Origin: an uncultured Roseibium sp.
GTDB taxonomy: Bacteria > Pseudomonadota > Alphaproteobacteria > Rhizobiales > Stappiaceae
NCBI RefSeq assembly: GCF_963675985.1
Contig: NZ_OY780958.1
Location: forward strand, 3,162,001 to 3,226,000
Length of the DNA: 64,000 nucleotides
Reading direction: 5' to 3'
Below are positions 17,391 to 25,144 of the stretch, piece after piece; the stretch's first letter is position 1; each line of letters starts with the position of its first letter. Below the pieces are notes generated by a model, which was not told where the DNA came from, did no database searches, and was given only the letters and a program-made list of their open reading frames with translations. The position numbers and the translations under genes are program-made.

Positions 17391-18032
17391 ATGCTTAAAT
17401 TCTGCGGACTTCTCGCAACGGTATTTGCCGTGCAAATTGGATTGCTGGGCGTTCCAGCCATGGCGGAGGTGGAAATCGACTTCGCCATGGATTGCCATAT
17501 GGCCCGGAGCAACAACGAAACCTTCGTTTGCTCGGATGAAGATCTGCTGCGTCGAGACACGGAAATGAGCGAGCTGTCAGACAAGCTCTATGCCGTTCTG
17601 GATGCGACCGCGAAAGCGGAAATGGAACGCGAATTCGCGGAATGGCTCGCCACGCGGGACGACTGCGAGGACAATTACTTTTGCAATGCGCAGATGTATT
17701 CTGACCGGATTGCCATGTTGAATGAAGAACTGGACCATATGGATGCCCCGGCTGGCGACGCTGGCGGGAGCGCCATCGGCAGCGACGGCTTCGGAATGAT
17801 CGCGAATGCCGGCATTCCCGGTTACAACCGCGAAAGCTTTCCGGGTCTGACCATCGAAATCTGCAAGGCGATCTGTGTCCAACGTGAATGGTGCAAAAGC
17901 ATCGACTTCGACCGGGCAAAAGGCGCCTGCTATGTCCAGCCGGTGGCCGAGGAAGACGTCGGCACACTCAGGACGGACTACCCCGGCAACCCTTACGACC
18001 ACTATTTCTATGCGCCACGTCTGCGCAACTGA
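17391..18032 (+). CDS. Exported LprI-like / PAN-domain protein
   Basis: A 213-aa protein with a signal peptide (MLKFCGLLATVFAVQIGLLG, cleavage after AMA). Two modules follow. Residues about 28-115 have the cysteine and DxxLxxxxxxL pattern of the LprI/YbjN-neighbourhood lysozyme-inhibitor-like family (FVCSDEDLLRRDTEMSELSDKLY, then ATRDDCEDNYFCNAQMYSDRI). Residues about 130-213 resemble a PAN/apple domain (GYNRESFPGLTIEICKAICV, WCKSIDFDRAKGACYV). Both are cysteine-bridged extracytoplasmic folds. ATG 17391 was chosen because the signal peptide begins there; upstream in-frame residues look untranslated. Probable role is in envelope defence or protein/carbohydrate binding in the periplasm; this is inference. 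Confidence 0.68.
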   Translation: MLKFCGLLATVFAVQIGLLGVPAMAEVEIDFAMDCHMARSNNETFVCSDEDLLRRDTEMSELSDKLYAVLDATAKAEMEREFAEWLATRDDCEDNYFCNAQMYSDRIAMLNEELDHMDAPAGDAGGSAIGSDGFGMIANAGIPGYNRESFPGLTIEICKAICVQREWCKSIDFDRAKGACYVQPVAEEDVGTLRTDYPGNPYDHYFYAPRLRN

Positions 18033-18041
18033 GACCAAATT

Positions 18042-18467
18042 CTACTCGTTCACCACTGTGGCAATGGCCCAGTCGTCGCCGTCCTGAATCAGCTGGTAGT
18101 GGCAGGTGAATTCGAGGATGGCGTCGCCGTCGTCGTTTGCCTGCTGCCAGTCCAGGGTGACGAGGGCTGCCGTGCCGCTGACGTGGCTGGACGAGACATG
18201 AAAGTCGGAATAGGTCACGCCTTCCTTTTCGAGCGCGGCGAGCAGCGCTTCGACGTTTTCCAGGAGTTCCTCTTCGTCGTTGAAGACATGCCCTTTTTCG
18301 TGCTGCCAGATGATCGCAGGCAGAGCGAAGCAGTCGGCGATCCGCTCCGCATCGAAATCGTTGAACCCGGTCTGATAGTCGTCGAAAAGCTGCGCGATCG
18401 CCTCAATGGCCTCCGCGCCCGGATCGGTGCCCAATCCGTTGGTCCCGCGCCCGTTATCCTCGGACAT
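18042..18467 (-). CDS. SnoaL/NTF2-like domain protein
   Basis: A 141-aa protein starting MSEDNGRGTNGLG from ATG 18467, with a G-rich ribosome-binding site (GGGGG) upstream. After an acidic N-terminus it shows the NTF2-like pattern: a long helix (IEAIAQLFDDYQTGFNDFDAERIADCFALPAII), then strands ending in LEFTCHYQLIQDGDDWAIATVV. Such cone-shaped folds serve as small enzymes or ligand-binding proteins; no catalytic residue set is recognised. It is cytosolic and convergent with the LprI/PAN gene, nine bases away. Confidence 0.65.
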   Translation of the reverse strand: MSEDNGRGTNGLGTDPGAEAIEAIAQLFDDYQTGFNDFDAERIADCFALPAIIWQHEKGHVFNDEEELLENVEALLAALEKEGVTYSDFHVSSSHVSGTAALVTLDWQQANDDGDAILEFTCHYQLIQDGDDWAIATVVNE

Positions 18468-19010
18468 GTTTAGCCCCCTTTGATCCCTGCCCCGGTGGCG
18501 AACACTTCGACAGAAGAGCATTCAGATCTCGCCCTCCGGAGCTTTTGACGGCCCTGACGGCATCTCGGTCCATCATATTGACCGGATGGAGCTTTCGTCC
18601 ATCCGCTTTGCGTTCGGTATCCAGAGAAACATAAACATCCCGGCTTCGATCGACCTACCGTCAGGGCAGCCGTAAATGGAAAAGCCATCGCCCTATCCCC
18701 ATGGGGCTACTGAATTCACACATCTTCTCCCTCCTTGCCGTTTGGCCCATGCGAGTGGATTGCCCGGACTTCGCCGTGCAATGACACCGGGGAAATGGCA
18801 AGGCTGACCCACACGCACTCCGTCATCGCACGGCGAAGTCCGGGCGATCCAATCCACCTTGCCACACCTTCCGAAAGCCGGGGCGGTTCATATCCCGATC
18901 CCCCTGGTGCGGCCGGAGTGGAAATGAATTGTGTAAATGCCTTAGCGCTCAAGAGGAGAGGCAATATGGAGCTTGTTGGCAACACTTTCGATCAAATGCG
19001 GGTCCCCCTC
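18468..19010. other. Intergenic region with a large hairpin
   Basis: No gene is supported in these 540 bases. They contain the promoter of the SnoaL-like gene and a long inverted repeat at 18757-18850 listed separately. Confidence 0.4.
18757..18850. repeat. Near-perfect 29-bp inverted repeat
   Basis: The arm at 18757-18785 (starting GGATTGCCCGGACTTCGCC) is complementary to 18822-18850 with only two mismatches, separated by 36 bases. The GCCCGGACTTCGCCGTGC core resembles intergenic palindromic elements scattered in Stappiaceae-type genomes. Transcribed RNA would form a very stable stem. It lies downstream of the SH3-domain gene and could be a repeat-family element or a processed transcript end. 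Confidence 0.65.
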
Positions 19011-19646
19011 TTACCGGGGAATGTTCTGGCAGGAGGCGTAGAGCCCGACGAGCTGTCCGCCGTTGGAGCACAGGATGCCGCCCCACTGAAACCCGCGCTG
19101 ACCATTGTCCAAAGCCACCTCGAACCAGTCGTAGCCATCAAAGCTGACGCCCGTGTTGGAGAGAATGGTCAGATAGGTCCCGTCCTCGATGTTGCCGATC
19201 TGCGGATAATTGGTCCCGGGACCGGCACGCAGCCGGCCACCGAGGGACTGGCCGACATGGTTGAGCTGCTCAGGCCCGCCAAGGACCGTCGGTGGAGGCG
19301 GTGCCACCGGAGCCCGGGCGGTCGTCACCTCACACGGGAACGACACATCGCCGAGCCACAGGGTGCCGCCCTGATCGGTCCTTTGGAACGAAACTCCCGA
19401 ATTGTCGCCGACGTAGGCGCCGTTCGGCATCGCCTGGAGCGAGGCGATGTCGTCAGGCCCGGTATACTGGGCGCGGCCTTCTTCCGGGATCGTCTCCACA
19501 AAGGCATCGACCGTGCCGGTCCGGCACTTGTAGGTGCGGTTTTCCGAAGCAGCGGCAACGGATGAACCGGCGGCAACGGAGATCACAACAAGGGCGAAGC
19601 GCAACAGCAAACCGGATCTCACTTTTTCCTCCAAGCCAAAATTCAT
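19011..19646 (-). CDS. Exported MliC-like / SH3-domain protein
   Basis: A 211-aa protein with a signal peptide (LLLRFALVVISVAAGSSVAAA). The first mature module (about 37-110) runs from YKCRTG to VSFPCEV with a Trp-containing strand before the second Cys (GGTLWLGD), the pattern of MliC/PliC C-type lysozyme inhibitors. After a proline-rich linker (PVAPPPPTV) comes a bacterial SH3 domain (about 130-195, GRLRAGPGTNYPQIGNI and WFEVALDNGQRGFQWGGILC). Start ATG 19646 places the signal peptide at the N-terminus; AGGA lies ten bases upstream. Probably periplasmic, binding peptidoglycan or protecting it; MliC assignment is tentative, SH3 assignment firm. Confidence 0.68.
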   Translation of the reverse strand: MNFGLEEKVRSGLLLRFALVVISVAAGSSVAAASENRTYKCRTGTVDAFVETIPEEGRAQYTGPDDIASLQAMPNGAYVGDNSGVSFQRTDQGGTLWLGDVSFPCEVTTARAPVAPPPPTVLGGPEQLNHVGQSLGGRLRAGPGTNYPQIGNIEDGTYLTILSNTGVSFDGYDWFEVALDNGQRGFQWGGILCSNGGQLVGLYASCQNIPR

Positions 19647-19808
19647 CGATTGCAATTCCTGCCGGATCTTACCCGACCTGACCGGGTGCTGGCCACTGCT
19701 GACAGGAACCATTCACCGGCATCTCGCCTTTCCGGGAGAGCGCCCTTAAAAAGGGACACGGATGTCGATGTCCCATTTCAGCCTTTCAAGAAGCACGCAG
19801 AGCAATCG

Positions 19809-20114
19809 ATGAAATACAAATGGCACGCGTTAGCCGAAGTGGTTCCGGCTGAAGGCAATCCTGACGTATTGGAAGGGGCTTCCGGCGCACTCGTGAATGT
19901 TATCGCACTGGCACGCGACATAGATGAAGTCCAAGAGCTAACCAAGAATTCGCTCGATGAGTTCGGCCTGAACCTGATCGACCTATCCGATGTCAAGCTA
20001 ATCACCTCGAAGGTCACTCGGGAAGGCGGTTTGTCTGATGAAATGCTCGAATTGGCAGCACTGCTGAGCGAAACCAATCCCGTTCAGTTTTCAACATTCG
20101 ATGCTTATCCGTAA
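19809..20114 (+). CDS. Small hypothetical protein (101 aa)
   Basis: The frame from ATG 19809 encodes 101 residues starting MKYKWHALAEVVPAEGNPDV. It is acidic, has no signal peptide, membrane segment or cysteine, and looks like a compact alpha/beta protein. The in-frame extension upstream to 19650 is rejected because it overlaps the promoter of the divergent SH3 gene and has an atypical composition. No family is recognised. Codon use fits a real gene, and the next gene (helicase) begins 56 bases after its stop on the same strand, without evidence of a joint function. Confidence 0.55.
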   Translation: MKYKWHALAEVVPAEGNPDVLEGASGALVNVIALARDIDEVQELTKNSLDEFGLNLIDLSDVKLITSKVTREGGLSDEMLELAALLSETNPVQFSTFDAYP

Positions 20115-20169
20115 TAGGCTGGCGTAGAAGAGTCCCCGTTAGCTTTTTCCGTGGCATATCTGGCGATCC

Positions 20170-22677
20170 ATGAACCCCAGCCTTCTCCCTCAACGTTTTC
20201 AGGACTGGTTCGCCACACGGGGCTGGTCGCCCCGCGCGCATCAACTGGCGCTGGTGGAGAAGCTCGGCCAAGGCCGCTCCACACTGCTGATCGCGCCCAC
20301 GGGCGCGGGCAAGACGCTGGCGGGCTTCCTGCCGAGCCTTGTGGAACTGGAAGAGCGGGGGAAGAAGAAGCCGGGATCTGCCGGGTCTCGGGGCGTCCAT
20401 ACGCTCTATGTCTCGCCGCTGAAGGCCCTCGCCGTCGACATCGCACGCAACCTGGAAGCGCCTGTTTCGGAGATGGGCCTCGACATCCGGATCGAGACCC
20501 GCACCGGCGACACGCCGTCCCACAAGCGCCAGCGGCAGAAGCTCAATCCGCCGGACATGCTCCTGACCACGCCGGAGCAGATCGCCCTGCTCTTGTCCGA
20601 CCCGGCGGCGGAGAAGCTGTTCTCGTCGCTGAGGACCGTCGTCCTCGACGAGTTGCATGCGCTGGTGACGTCCAAGCGCGGCGACCTGCTGGCGCTCGGC
20701 CTTGCCCGCCTGCGCCGCCTCGCCCCGGGGCTGAGGACCATCGGCCTGTCGGCGACCGTGGCCGAACCCGACGATCTCAGGGCCTATCTGGTCGGCCAGC
20801 CCGACCCGGAGGCGCGTGCCTTGTCCGATATGGTCGAGGTGGCCGGAGGCGCGGAACCGGATATCTCGATCCTGGCCTCGCAAGAGCGCCTGCCCTGGTC
20901 CGGCCATTCGGCGCGTTATGCGCTTCATGACATGTACCAGCTGATCAGGGACCACCGGGTCACGCTGCTTTTCGTCAACACCCGCAGCCAGGCGGAAGCG
21001 ATCTTTCAGGAGCTTTGGCGGATCAACGACGACACGCTGCCGATCGCGCTCCACCATGGCTCGCTCGATGTCGGCCAGCGGCGCAAGGTGGAAGCGGCCA
21101 TGGCGGCGGGTGCCTTGCGCGCCGTGGTCGCCACCTCCTCGCTGGATCTCGGTATCGACTGGGGCAACATCGATCTGGTGGTCAACATCGGCGCGCCGAA
21201 GGGCGCGAGCCGTCTGGCCCAGCGGATCGGCCGCGCCAACCACCGCATGGACGAACCGTCCAAGGCCGTTCTCGTCCCCGCCAACCGCTTCGAGGTTCTG
21301 GAATGCCAAGCCGCTCTGCAGGCGTCCAAACGGGGTGAACAGGACACACCGCCGCTCCGGAAGGGCGCGCTCGACGTGCTGGCGCAACACATCCTCGGGC
21401 TTGCCTGTTCGGCACCGCTCGATGCGGACGATACCTTTTCCGAGATCCGCTCCTCGGAAACCTACCGGCATCTGGACCGGGAGAGCTTCGACAAGGTGCT
21501 CGATTTCGTCGCCACCGGCGGTTACGCGCTGAAGACCTACGAGCAATACGCCAAGCTTCGAAAGGGCAAGGACGGGCTGTGGCGGATCTCCCATCCCCGG
21601 ATTGCCCAGCAATACCGTCTGAACGTGGGCACCATCGTCGAAGCGCCGATGCTGAAGGTGCGGCTGATCAGATCCAAGGCGGACGGGCGACGCACGCCAG
21701 TCGGGCGCGGCGGACGCATGCTCGGCGAGATCGAGGAATATTTCATCGAGCAGCTGGAACATGGCGACACGTTCCTCTTCGGCGGCGAGGTTCTGCGCTT
21801 CGAGGGCCTGCGCGAGAACGAGGCCTATGTGTCGCGGGCGCGGTCGGACGACCCGAAAATCCCCGCCTATATGGGCGGCAAGTTTCCGCTGTCCACCTAT
21901 CTGGCCGAGGGCGTGCGCGCCATGCTGGCCACACCTGCCTCATGGCCGACCCTGCCGGAGCAGGTGCGCGAGTGGCTGGAGCTGCAAAAGCTCAAGTCGA
22001 AGCTGCCGGCGCGCGACGGGTTGCTGGTGGAAACCTTCCCGCGCAACGACAAGCACTACATGGTCTGCTACCCGTTCGAGGGACGGCTGGCCCACCAGAC
22101 GCTGGGCATGCTGCTCACCCGGCGGCTGGAACGGCTCGGCGCCCGACCCATGGGCTTCGTCGCCAACGACTATGCGCTTGCCGTCTGGGGACTGGGCGAC
22201 CTGTCACTGTATTTTTCCACAGGCAAAATCGACCTGAACGGGCTCTTTGAGGAAGACATCCTGGGCGACGATCTGGACGCGTGGCTGGCGGAATCCAGCC
22301 TGATGAAGCGCACTTTCCGCAACTGCGCGGTGATCGCCGGCCTGATCGAGCGCCGCCATCCGGGCAAAGAAAAGTCCGGCCGTCAGGTCACGGTCTCCAC
22401 CGATCTTATTTATGACGTTTTGCGTGCCCATGAACCGGACCACATTCTCCTGAAGGCCACGTGGAACGACGCGGCCGAAGGACTTCTGGATATCTCCCGT
22501 CTGAGCCAACTTCTTTCCCGGATCAGGGGTCGAATCACGCATACTCGCCTTAACCGGGTCTCGCCGCTTTCGGTCCCGATCCTTCTGGAGATCGGCCGGG
22601 AGCCGGTTTACGGCGAAGCCATGGAGAGCATTCTGGAAGACGCAGCCGAAGATCTTGTCCTGGAGGCCCTTGGATGA
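20170..22677 (+). CDS. Ligase-associated DNA damage response DExH-box helicase (Lhr-like)
   Basis: An 835-aa superfamily 2 helicase of the Lhr-like group. Motifs seen: Walker A APTGAGKT, YVSPLKALAVD, TTPEQIALLL, the DExH box as LDELHAL, LSATVAEPDD, then in the second core domain STSSLDLGIDWG and QRIGRANHRMD. A winged-helix/Lhr accessory region occupies the C-terminal half. Its stop overlaps the start of pdeM by four bases (22674-22677), so both are translated together. In many bacteria this pair belongs to a four-gene DNA-repair set with an ATP-dependent ligase and an MBL-fold exonuclease; those two are absent here. Expected role: unwinding DNA during strand-break repair. Confidence 0.9.
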   Translation: MNPSLLPQRFQDWFATRGWSPRAHQLALVEKLGQGRSTLLIAPTGAGKTLAGFLPSLVELEERGKKKPGSAGSRGVHTLYVSPLKALAVDIARNLEAPVSEMGLDIRIETRTGDTPSHKRQRQKLNPPDMLLTTPEQIALLLSDPAAEKLFSSLRTVVLDELHALVTSKRGDLLALGLARLRRLAPGLRTIGLSATVAEPDDLRAYLVGQPDPEARALSDMVEVAGGAEPDISILASQERLPWSGHSARYALHDMYQLIRDHRVTLLFVNTRSQAEAIFQELWRINDDTLPIALHHGSLDVGQRRKVEAAMAAGALRAVVATSSLDLGIDWGNIDLVVNIGAPKGASRLAQRIGRANHRMDEPSKAVLVPANRFEVLECQAALQASKRGEQDTPPLRKGALDVLAQHILGLACSAPLDADDTFSEIRSSETYRHLDRESFDKVLDFVATGGYALKTYEQYAKLRKGKDGLWRISHPRIAQQYRLNVGTIVEAPMLKVRLIRSKADGRRTPVGRGGRMLGEIEEYFIEQLEHGDTFLFGGEVLRFEGLRENEAYVSRARSDDPKIPAYMGGKFPLSTYLAEGVRAMLATPASWPTLPEQVREWLELQKLKSKLPARDGLLVETFPRNDKHYMVCYPFEGRLAHQTLGMLLTRRLERLGARPMGFVANDYALAVWGLGDLSLYFSTGKIDLNGLFEEDILGDDLDAWLAESSLMKRTFRNCAVIAGLIERRHPGKEKSGRQVTVSTDLIYDVLRAHEPDHILLKATWNDAAEGLLDISRLSQLLSRIRGRITHTRLNRVSPLSVPILLEIGREPVYGEAMESILEDAAEDLVLEALG

Positions 22678-23411
22678 CAGCGCTGAATTTGCATTCACGC
22701 CAATTCGCCACCGCACCCGTATGTCACGACATCCAGGTCAATGGCCAACTGGTCGGACTGCATGACAGCGGGGCGCTCTGGTGGCCGGAGGAAGACACCC
22801 TCGTCGTCTCCGACATGCATCTGGAAAAAGGCTCGTCCTATGCCCGGCGCGGCACTTTGCTGCCGCCCTATGACACGGCGGTCACCCTGGAAAAGCTTGC
22901 GGCCGTGATCGACGCCTTCGAGCCGACGCGGGTGATTTCGCTCGGCGACAGCTTCCACGACGAAAACGGCTCCGACAGGCTGCCGCCGTCCTATCGCGCC
23001 ATGCTGACCTCGCTGCAGCTCAACCGGGAATGGATCTGGGTGACCGGCAACCACGACCCCATCGCCCCGGTGCGCCTGTGCGGCGAGACCGCGGAAGAGG
23101 TCATCCTCGGGCCGCTGATCTTCCGCCACGAGCCCAGCGAGACGATCAGCCCCACCTTGAGCGCGGGAGAGATCTGCGGCCATTTGCATCCGGCCGCCCG
23201 CGTGCGCCGCTTCGGCCGCTCCATCCGCCGCCCCTGTTTCCTGACCAACGGCAGCCGCCTCGTCCTGCCCGCCTTCGGCGCGCTTACCGGCGGGCTCAAC
23301 GTCATGGACCGGGCGTTCTGCAGCTACTTCGAACCCCGCCGCTTCTCCGCGTTCCTGCTCGGCGACAACCGGCTTTATCCGTTCACGGCCTCGCGGCTGA
23401 TCGGGGATTGA
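22674..23411 (+). CDS. pdeM: Ligase-associated DNA damage response endonuclease PdeM
   Basis: A 245-aa calcineurin-like metallophosphoesterase. The metal-binding motifs are all visible: VSDMHLEKG, SLGDSFHDENG, VTGNHDP and ICGHLHPAAR. It overlaps the preceding Lhr-like helicase by four bases, the arrangement typical of the PdeM/helicase repair pair. PdeM homologues are thought to act as phosphodiesterases/endonucleases on damaged DNA. Length is usual for the family. Confidence 0.9.
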   Translation: MTALNLHSRQFATAPVCHDIQVNGQLVGLHDSGALWWPEEDTLVVSDMHLEKGSSYARRGTLLPPYDTAVTLEKLAAVIDAFEPTRVISLGDSFHDENGSDRLPPSYRAMLTSLQLNREWIWVTGNHDPIAPVRLCGETAEEVILGPLIFRHEPSETISPTLSAGEICGHLHPAARVRRFGRSIRRPCFLTNGSRLVLPAFGALTGGLNVMDRAFCSYFEPRRFSAFLLGDNRLYPFTASRLIGD

Positions 23412-23422
23412 AAGTCGAGCGT

Positions 23423-24271
23423 TCAGCTCAGATCATCCAACTCTTCGTGAATGCTGCCGACGATTTCGGCGCGTTGCTGGGCGGATTTGCCGGCGTGGGC
23501 GGCATAGGTCAGCGCCAATAACCGGATGGCGCTGCCCACCGCTGTGTGCGAGGGCCCGAGAGCGAAACTGGCGACGTGGCAGGGCAGCACCACCTTTGAC
23601 GCGCGCTGCATTTCCAGCATGGTTGTCCGGTCGGTGATCGTGATGACATTCAGACGGCTGGTTTTCGCGTAGCTCAGGATCGCCTTGAGGATCGACGGCT
23701 GCGGCGGCAGGGTGATCAGCAGGAGCACGTCCTTCGGGCCGGTCATGGCGAGATCTTCCGCCCAGGAGCCCTGATTGATGCCTAAGATCATCACGCTGTG
23801 GCGCAGGCGCGACAGCAGAAGCCGCGCGTAGCGGGCAAAGCCTTCTTCCGATCCGAGACCCAGAACCCAGACCCTCGGCGCCTCGCCGATCAGTTCGGCC
23901 GCCTCGCGCACCTTGTCGGAACGCAATTCCTCGAAGGTCCGGGTGAGATTTTTCAGTTCAAGCTCCAGATGGGCCCCGATCGTACGGCCCAGAGCCATCT
24001 GCTCGGAATTGGTGACGGATAGTTCGTAAGGCTCGGTGCGGTTGCGTTCCTCCCGGGCCTGAAGCTTCACTTCGTTGAAGTCGGCATAGCCCAGATGCTG
24101 GAAGAACCGCGCGGTTGTCGCCTTGGAAACCCCTGCCATTTCCGCGATTTCGGTCGCCGAATGGGTGAGGATGTCATCCTGCCGGTCCAGTACCAGCTGG
24201 GCCAGCTTCTGCTCGCCCGCCGTGAGCTTCGAATACCGTTCCTGAATTCTCAAAACGAGGCGTGACGCCAT
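23423..24271 (-). CDS. MurR/RpiR-family transcriptional regulator
   Basis: A 282-aa regulator from ATG 24271. The N-terminal HTH_6 domain (about 1-77) includes GVSKATTARFFQHLGYADFNEVK, the recognition helix region typical of RpiR proteins. A central SIS sugar-phosphate-type sensing domain (about 115-250) follows (RVWVLGLGSEEGFARYARLLLSRL, VLLLITLPPQ). An upstream in-frame ATG at 24346 lies inside the operator-like palindrome and is rejected. The gene diverges from the cyclo-ligase-like/ABC transporter operon, with TGAAAC-type inverted repeats between them, so it probably represses or activates that operon in response to a small phosphorylated or nucleotide-like metabolite. Confidence 0.87.
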   Translation of the reverse strand: MASRLVLRIQERYSKLTAGEQKLAQLVLDRQDDILTHSATEIAEMAGVSKATTARFFQHLGYADFNEVKLQAREERNRTEPYELSVTNSEQMALGRTIGAHLELELKNLTRTFEELRSDKVREAAELIGEAPRVWVLGLGSEEGFARYARLLLSRLRHSVMILGINQGSWAEDLAMTGPKDVLLLITLPPQPSILKAILSYAKTSRLNVITITDRTTMLEMQRASKVVLPCHVASFALGPSHTAVGSAIRLLALTYAAHAGKSAQQRAEIVGSIHEELDDLS

Positions 24272-24328
24272 GAAACCAACCCGATTCTGAAGTTCGCATG
24301 AAAAATTATTAGCACCCCACTTGCAATA

Positions 24329-24357
24329 ATGAAACATCAGTTTCATGATAATGAAAC
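24329..24357. promoter_or_regulatory. Probable RpiR operator
   Basis: ATGAAAC (24329-24335) and GTTTCAT (24340-24346) form a perfect palindrome with a four-base spacer; a third ATGAAAC follows at 24351-24357. The site lies between the divergent RpiR-type regulator and the operon it faces, and its TGAAA/TTTCA halves match the sort of sites MurR/RpiR proteins bind. Confidence 0.6.
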
Positions 24358-24376
24358 ACTGAAACTCGAGGAAGCG

Positions 24377-25114
24377 ATGTCCAGTTCACGTCTTATCCGG
24401 CAGCGCATATGGGAACGATTGAAGGACGCGGCGAAGGCCGACACGCGCCTTCACCTGGACTTTTCCGAAGTCATTCCGGATTTTGAACGTTCAGACGAGG
24501 CGACCGACCGCATCGTCGCGCAGGACGCGTTCAAGAACAGCCGGCTGGCGTTCGTCACGCCGGACAACTCGATGACTGGACTGCGCCAGCGGATGATCGA
24601 GGCCGGCATCCCCTTCGTGATGTCGACCTACAACATTAGCCGCGGATTTCTGTACCTGGCGCCGGGCGTCGTACCCGACGGGGCCGCGCTTTACGCCTCC
24701 TGGCTCGACGGCATGGAACATTTCGCAAGGCCGGTCAGCCTTGAGGAGATCGCCGCCCTTGGACGGTTCGACTTCGCGGCGACCGGCGCCTCGGCCGTTA
24801 CGACCGACGGCATCCGCTTCGGCAAGGGTCACCTCTATTTCGACCTGGAATGGGGCATGTTCACCGATCTCGGGCTGATGGAGGAGACCACTCCGGTGGC
24901 CGCCATCGTTCACGACGTTCAGGTGGTCGACGAGAAGATCATGGTCAGCGAAACCGATATCGCCATCGACATGATCGCGACCCCGACCCGGCTGGTCCAC
25001 GTCGAGCGCCAGACGCGCCGCCCGCGCGGCATCCGCTGGGACCTGATTTCGAAAGACCGGATTTCCGAAATCCCGCCGCTGCAGGAGCTTGCCCGCATGC
25101 GGGGAATTGCATGA
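24377..25114 (+). CDS. 5-formyltetrahydrofolate cyclo-ligase-like protein (COG0212 paralogue 1)
   Basis: A 245-aa protein from ATG 24377 (GAGGAAG just upstream). The middle and C-terminal parts follow the 5-formyl-THF cyclo-ligase fold, with the signature region GIRFGKGHLYFDLEWG in place of the canonical G-x-R-L-G-x-G-G-G-Y-Y-D, and a later TPTR. The canonical N-terminal ATP/folate residues are not evident, so it is likely a paralogue with another substrate. It is clearly related to the last gene of the same operon (28516-29256); shared blocks include FVTPDN/FITPDN, STYNISRGF/TTYSIKRGF, LDGMEH and GIRFGKGH. COG0212 paralogues elsewhere have been tied to thiamin metabolism. It heads an ABC-importer operon under an RpiR regulator. 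Confidence 0.75.
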   Translation: MSSSRLIRQRIWERLKDAAKADTRLHLDFSEVIPDFERSDEATDRIVAQDAFKNSRLAFVTPDNSMTGLRQRMIEAGIPFVMSTYNISRGFLYLAPGVVPDGAALYASWLDGMEHFARPVSLEEIAALGRFDFAATGASAVTTDGIRFGKGHLYFDLEWGMFTDLGLMEETTPVAAIVHDVQVVDEKIMVSETDIAIDMIATPTRLVHVERQTRRPRGIRWDLISKDRISEIPPLQELARMRGIA

Positions 25115-25144
25115 CGCCGACCCGAACCACGGAGACTGATCCAG

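Noticed and set aside
20014..21762. Long open frame on the minus strand, 582 codons
   Set aside because: It lies entirely opposite the Lhr-like helicase and reads as Arg/Gln/His-rich nonsense; high GC makes such antisense frames common.
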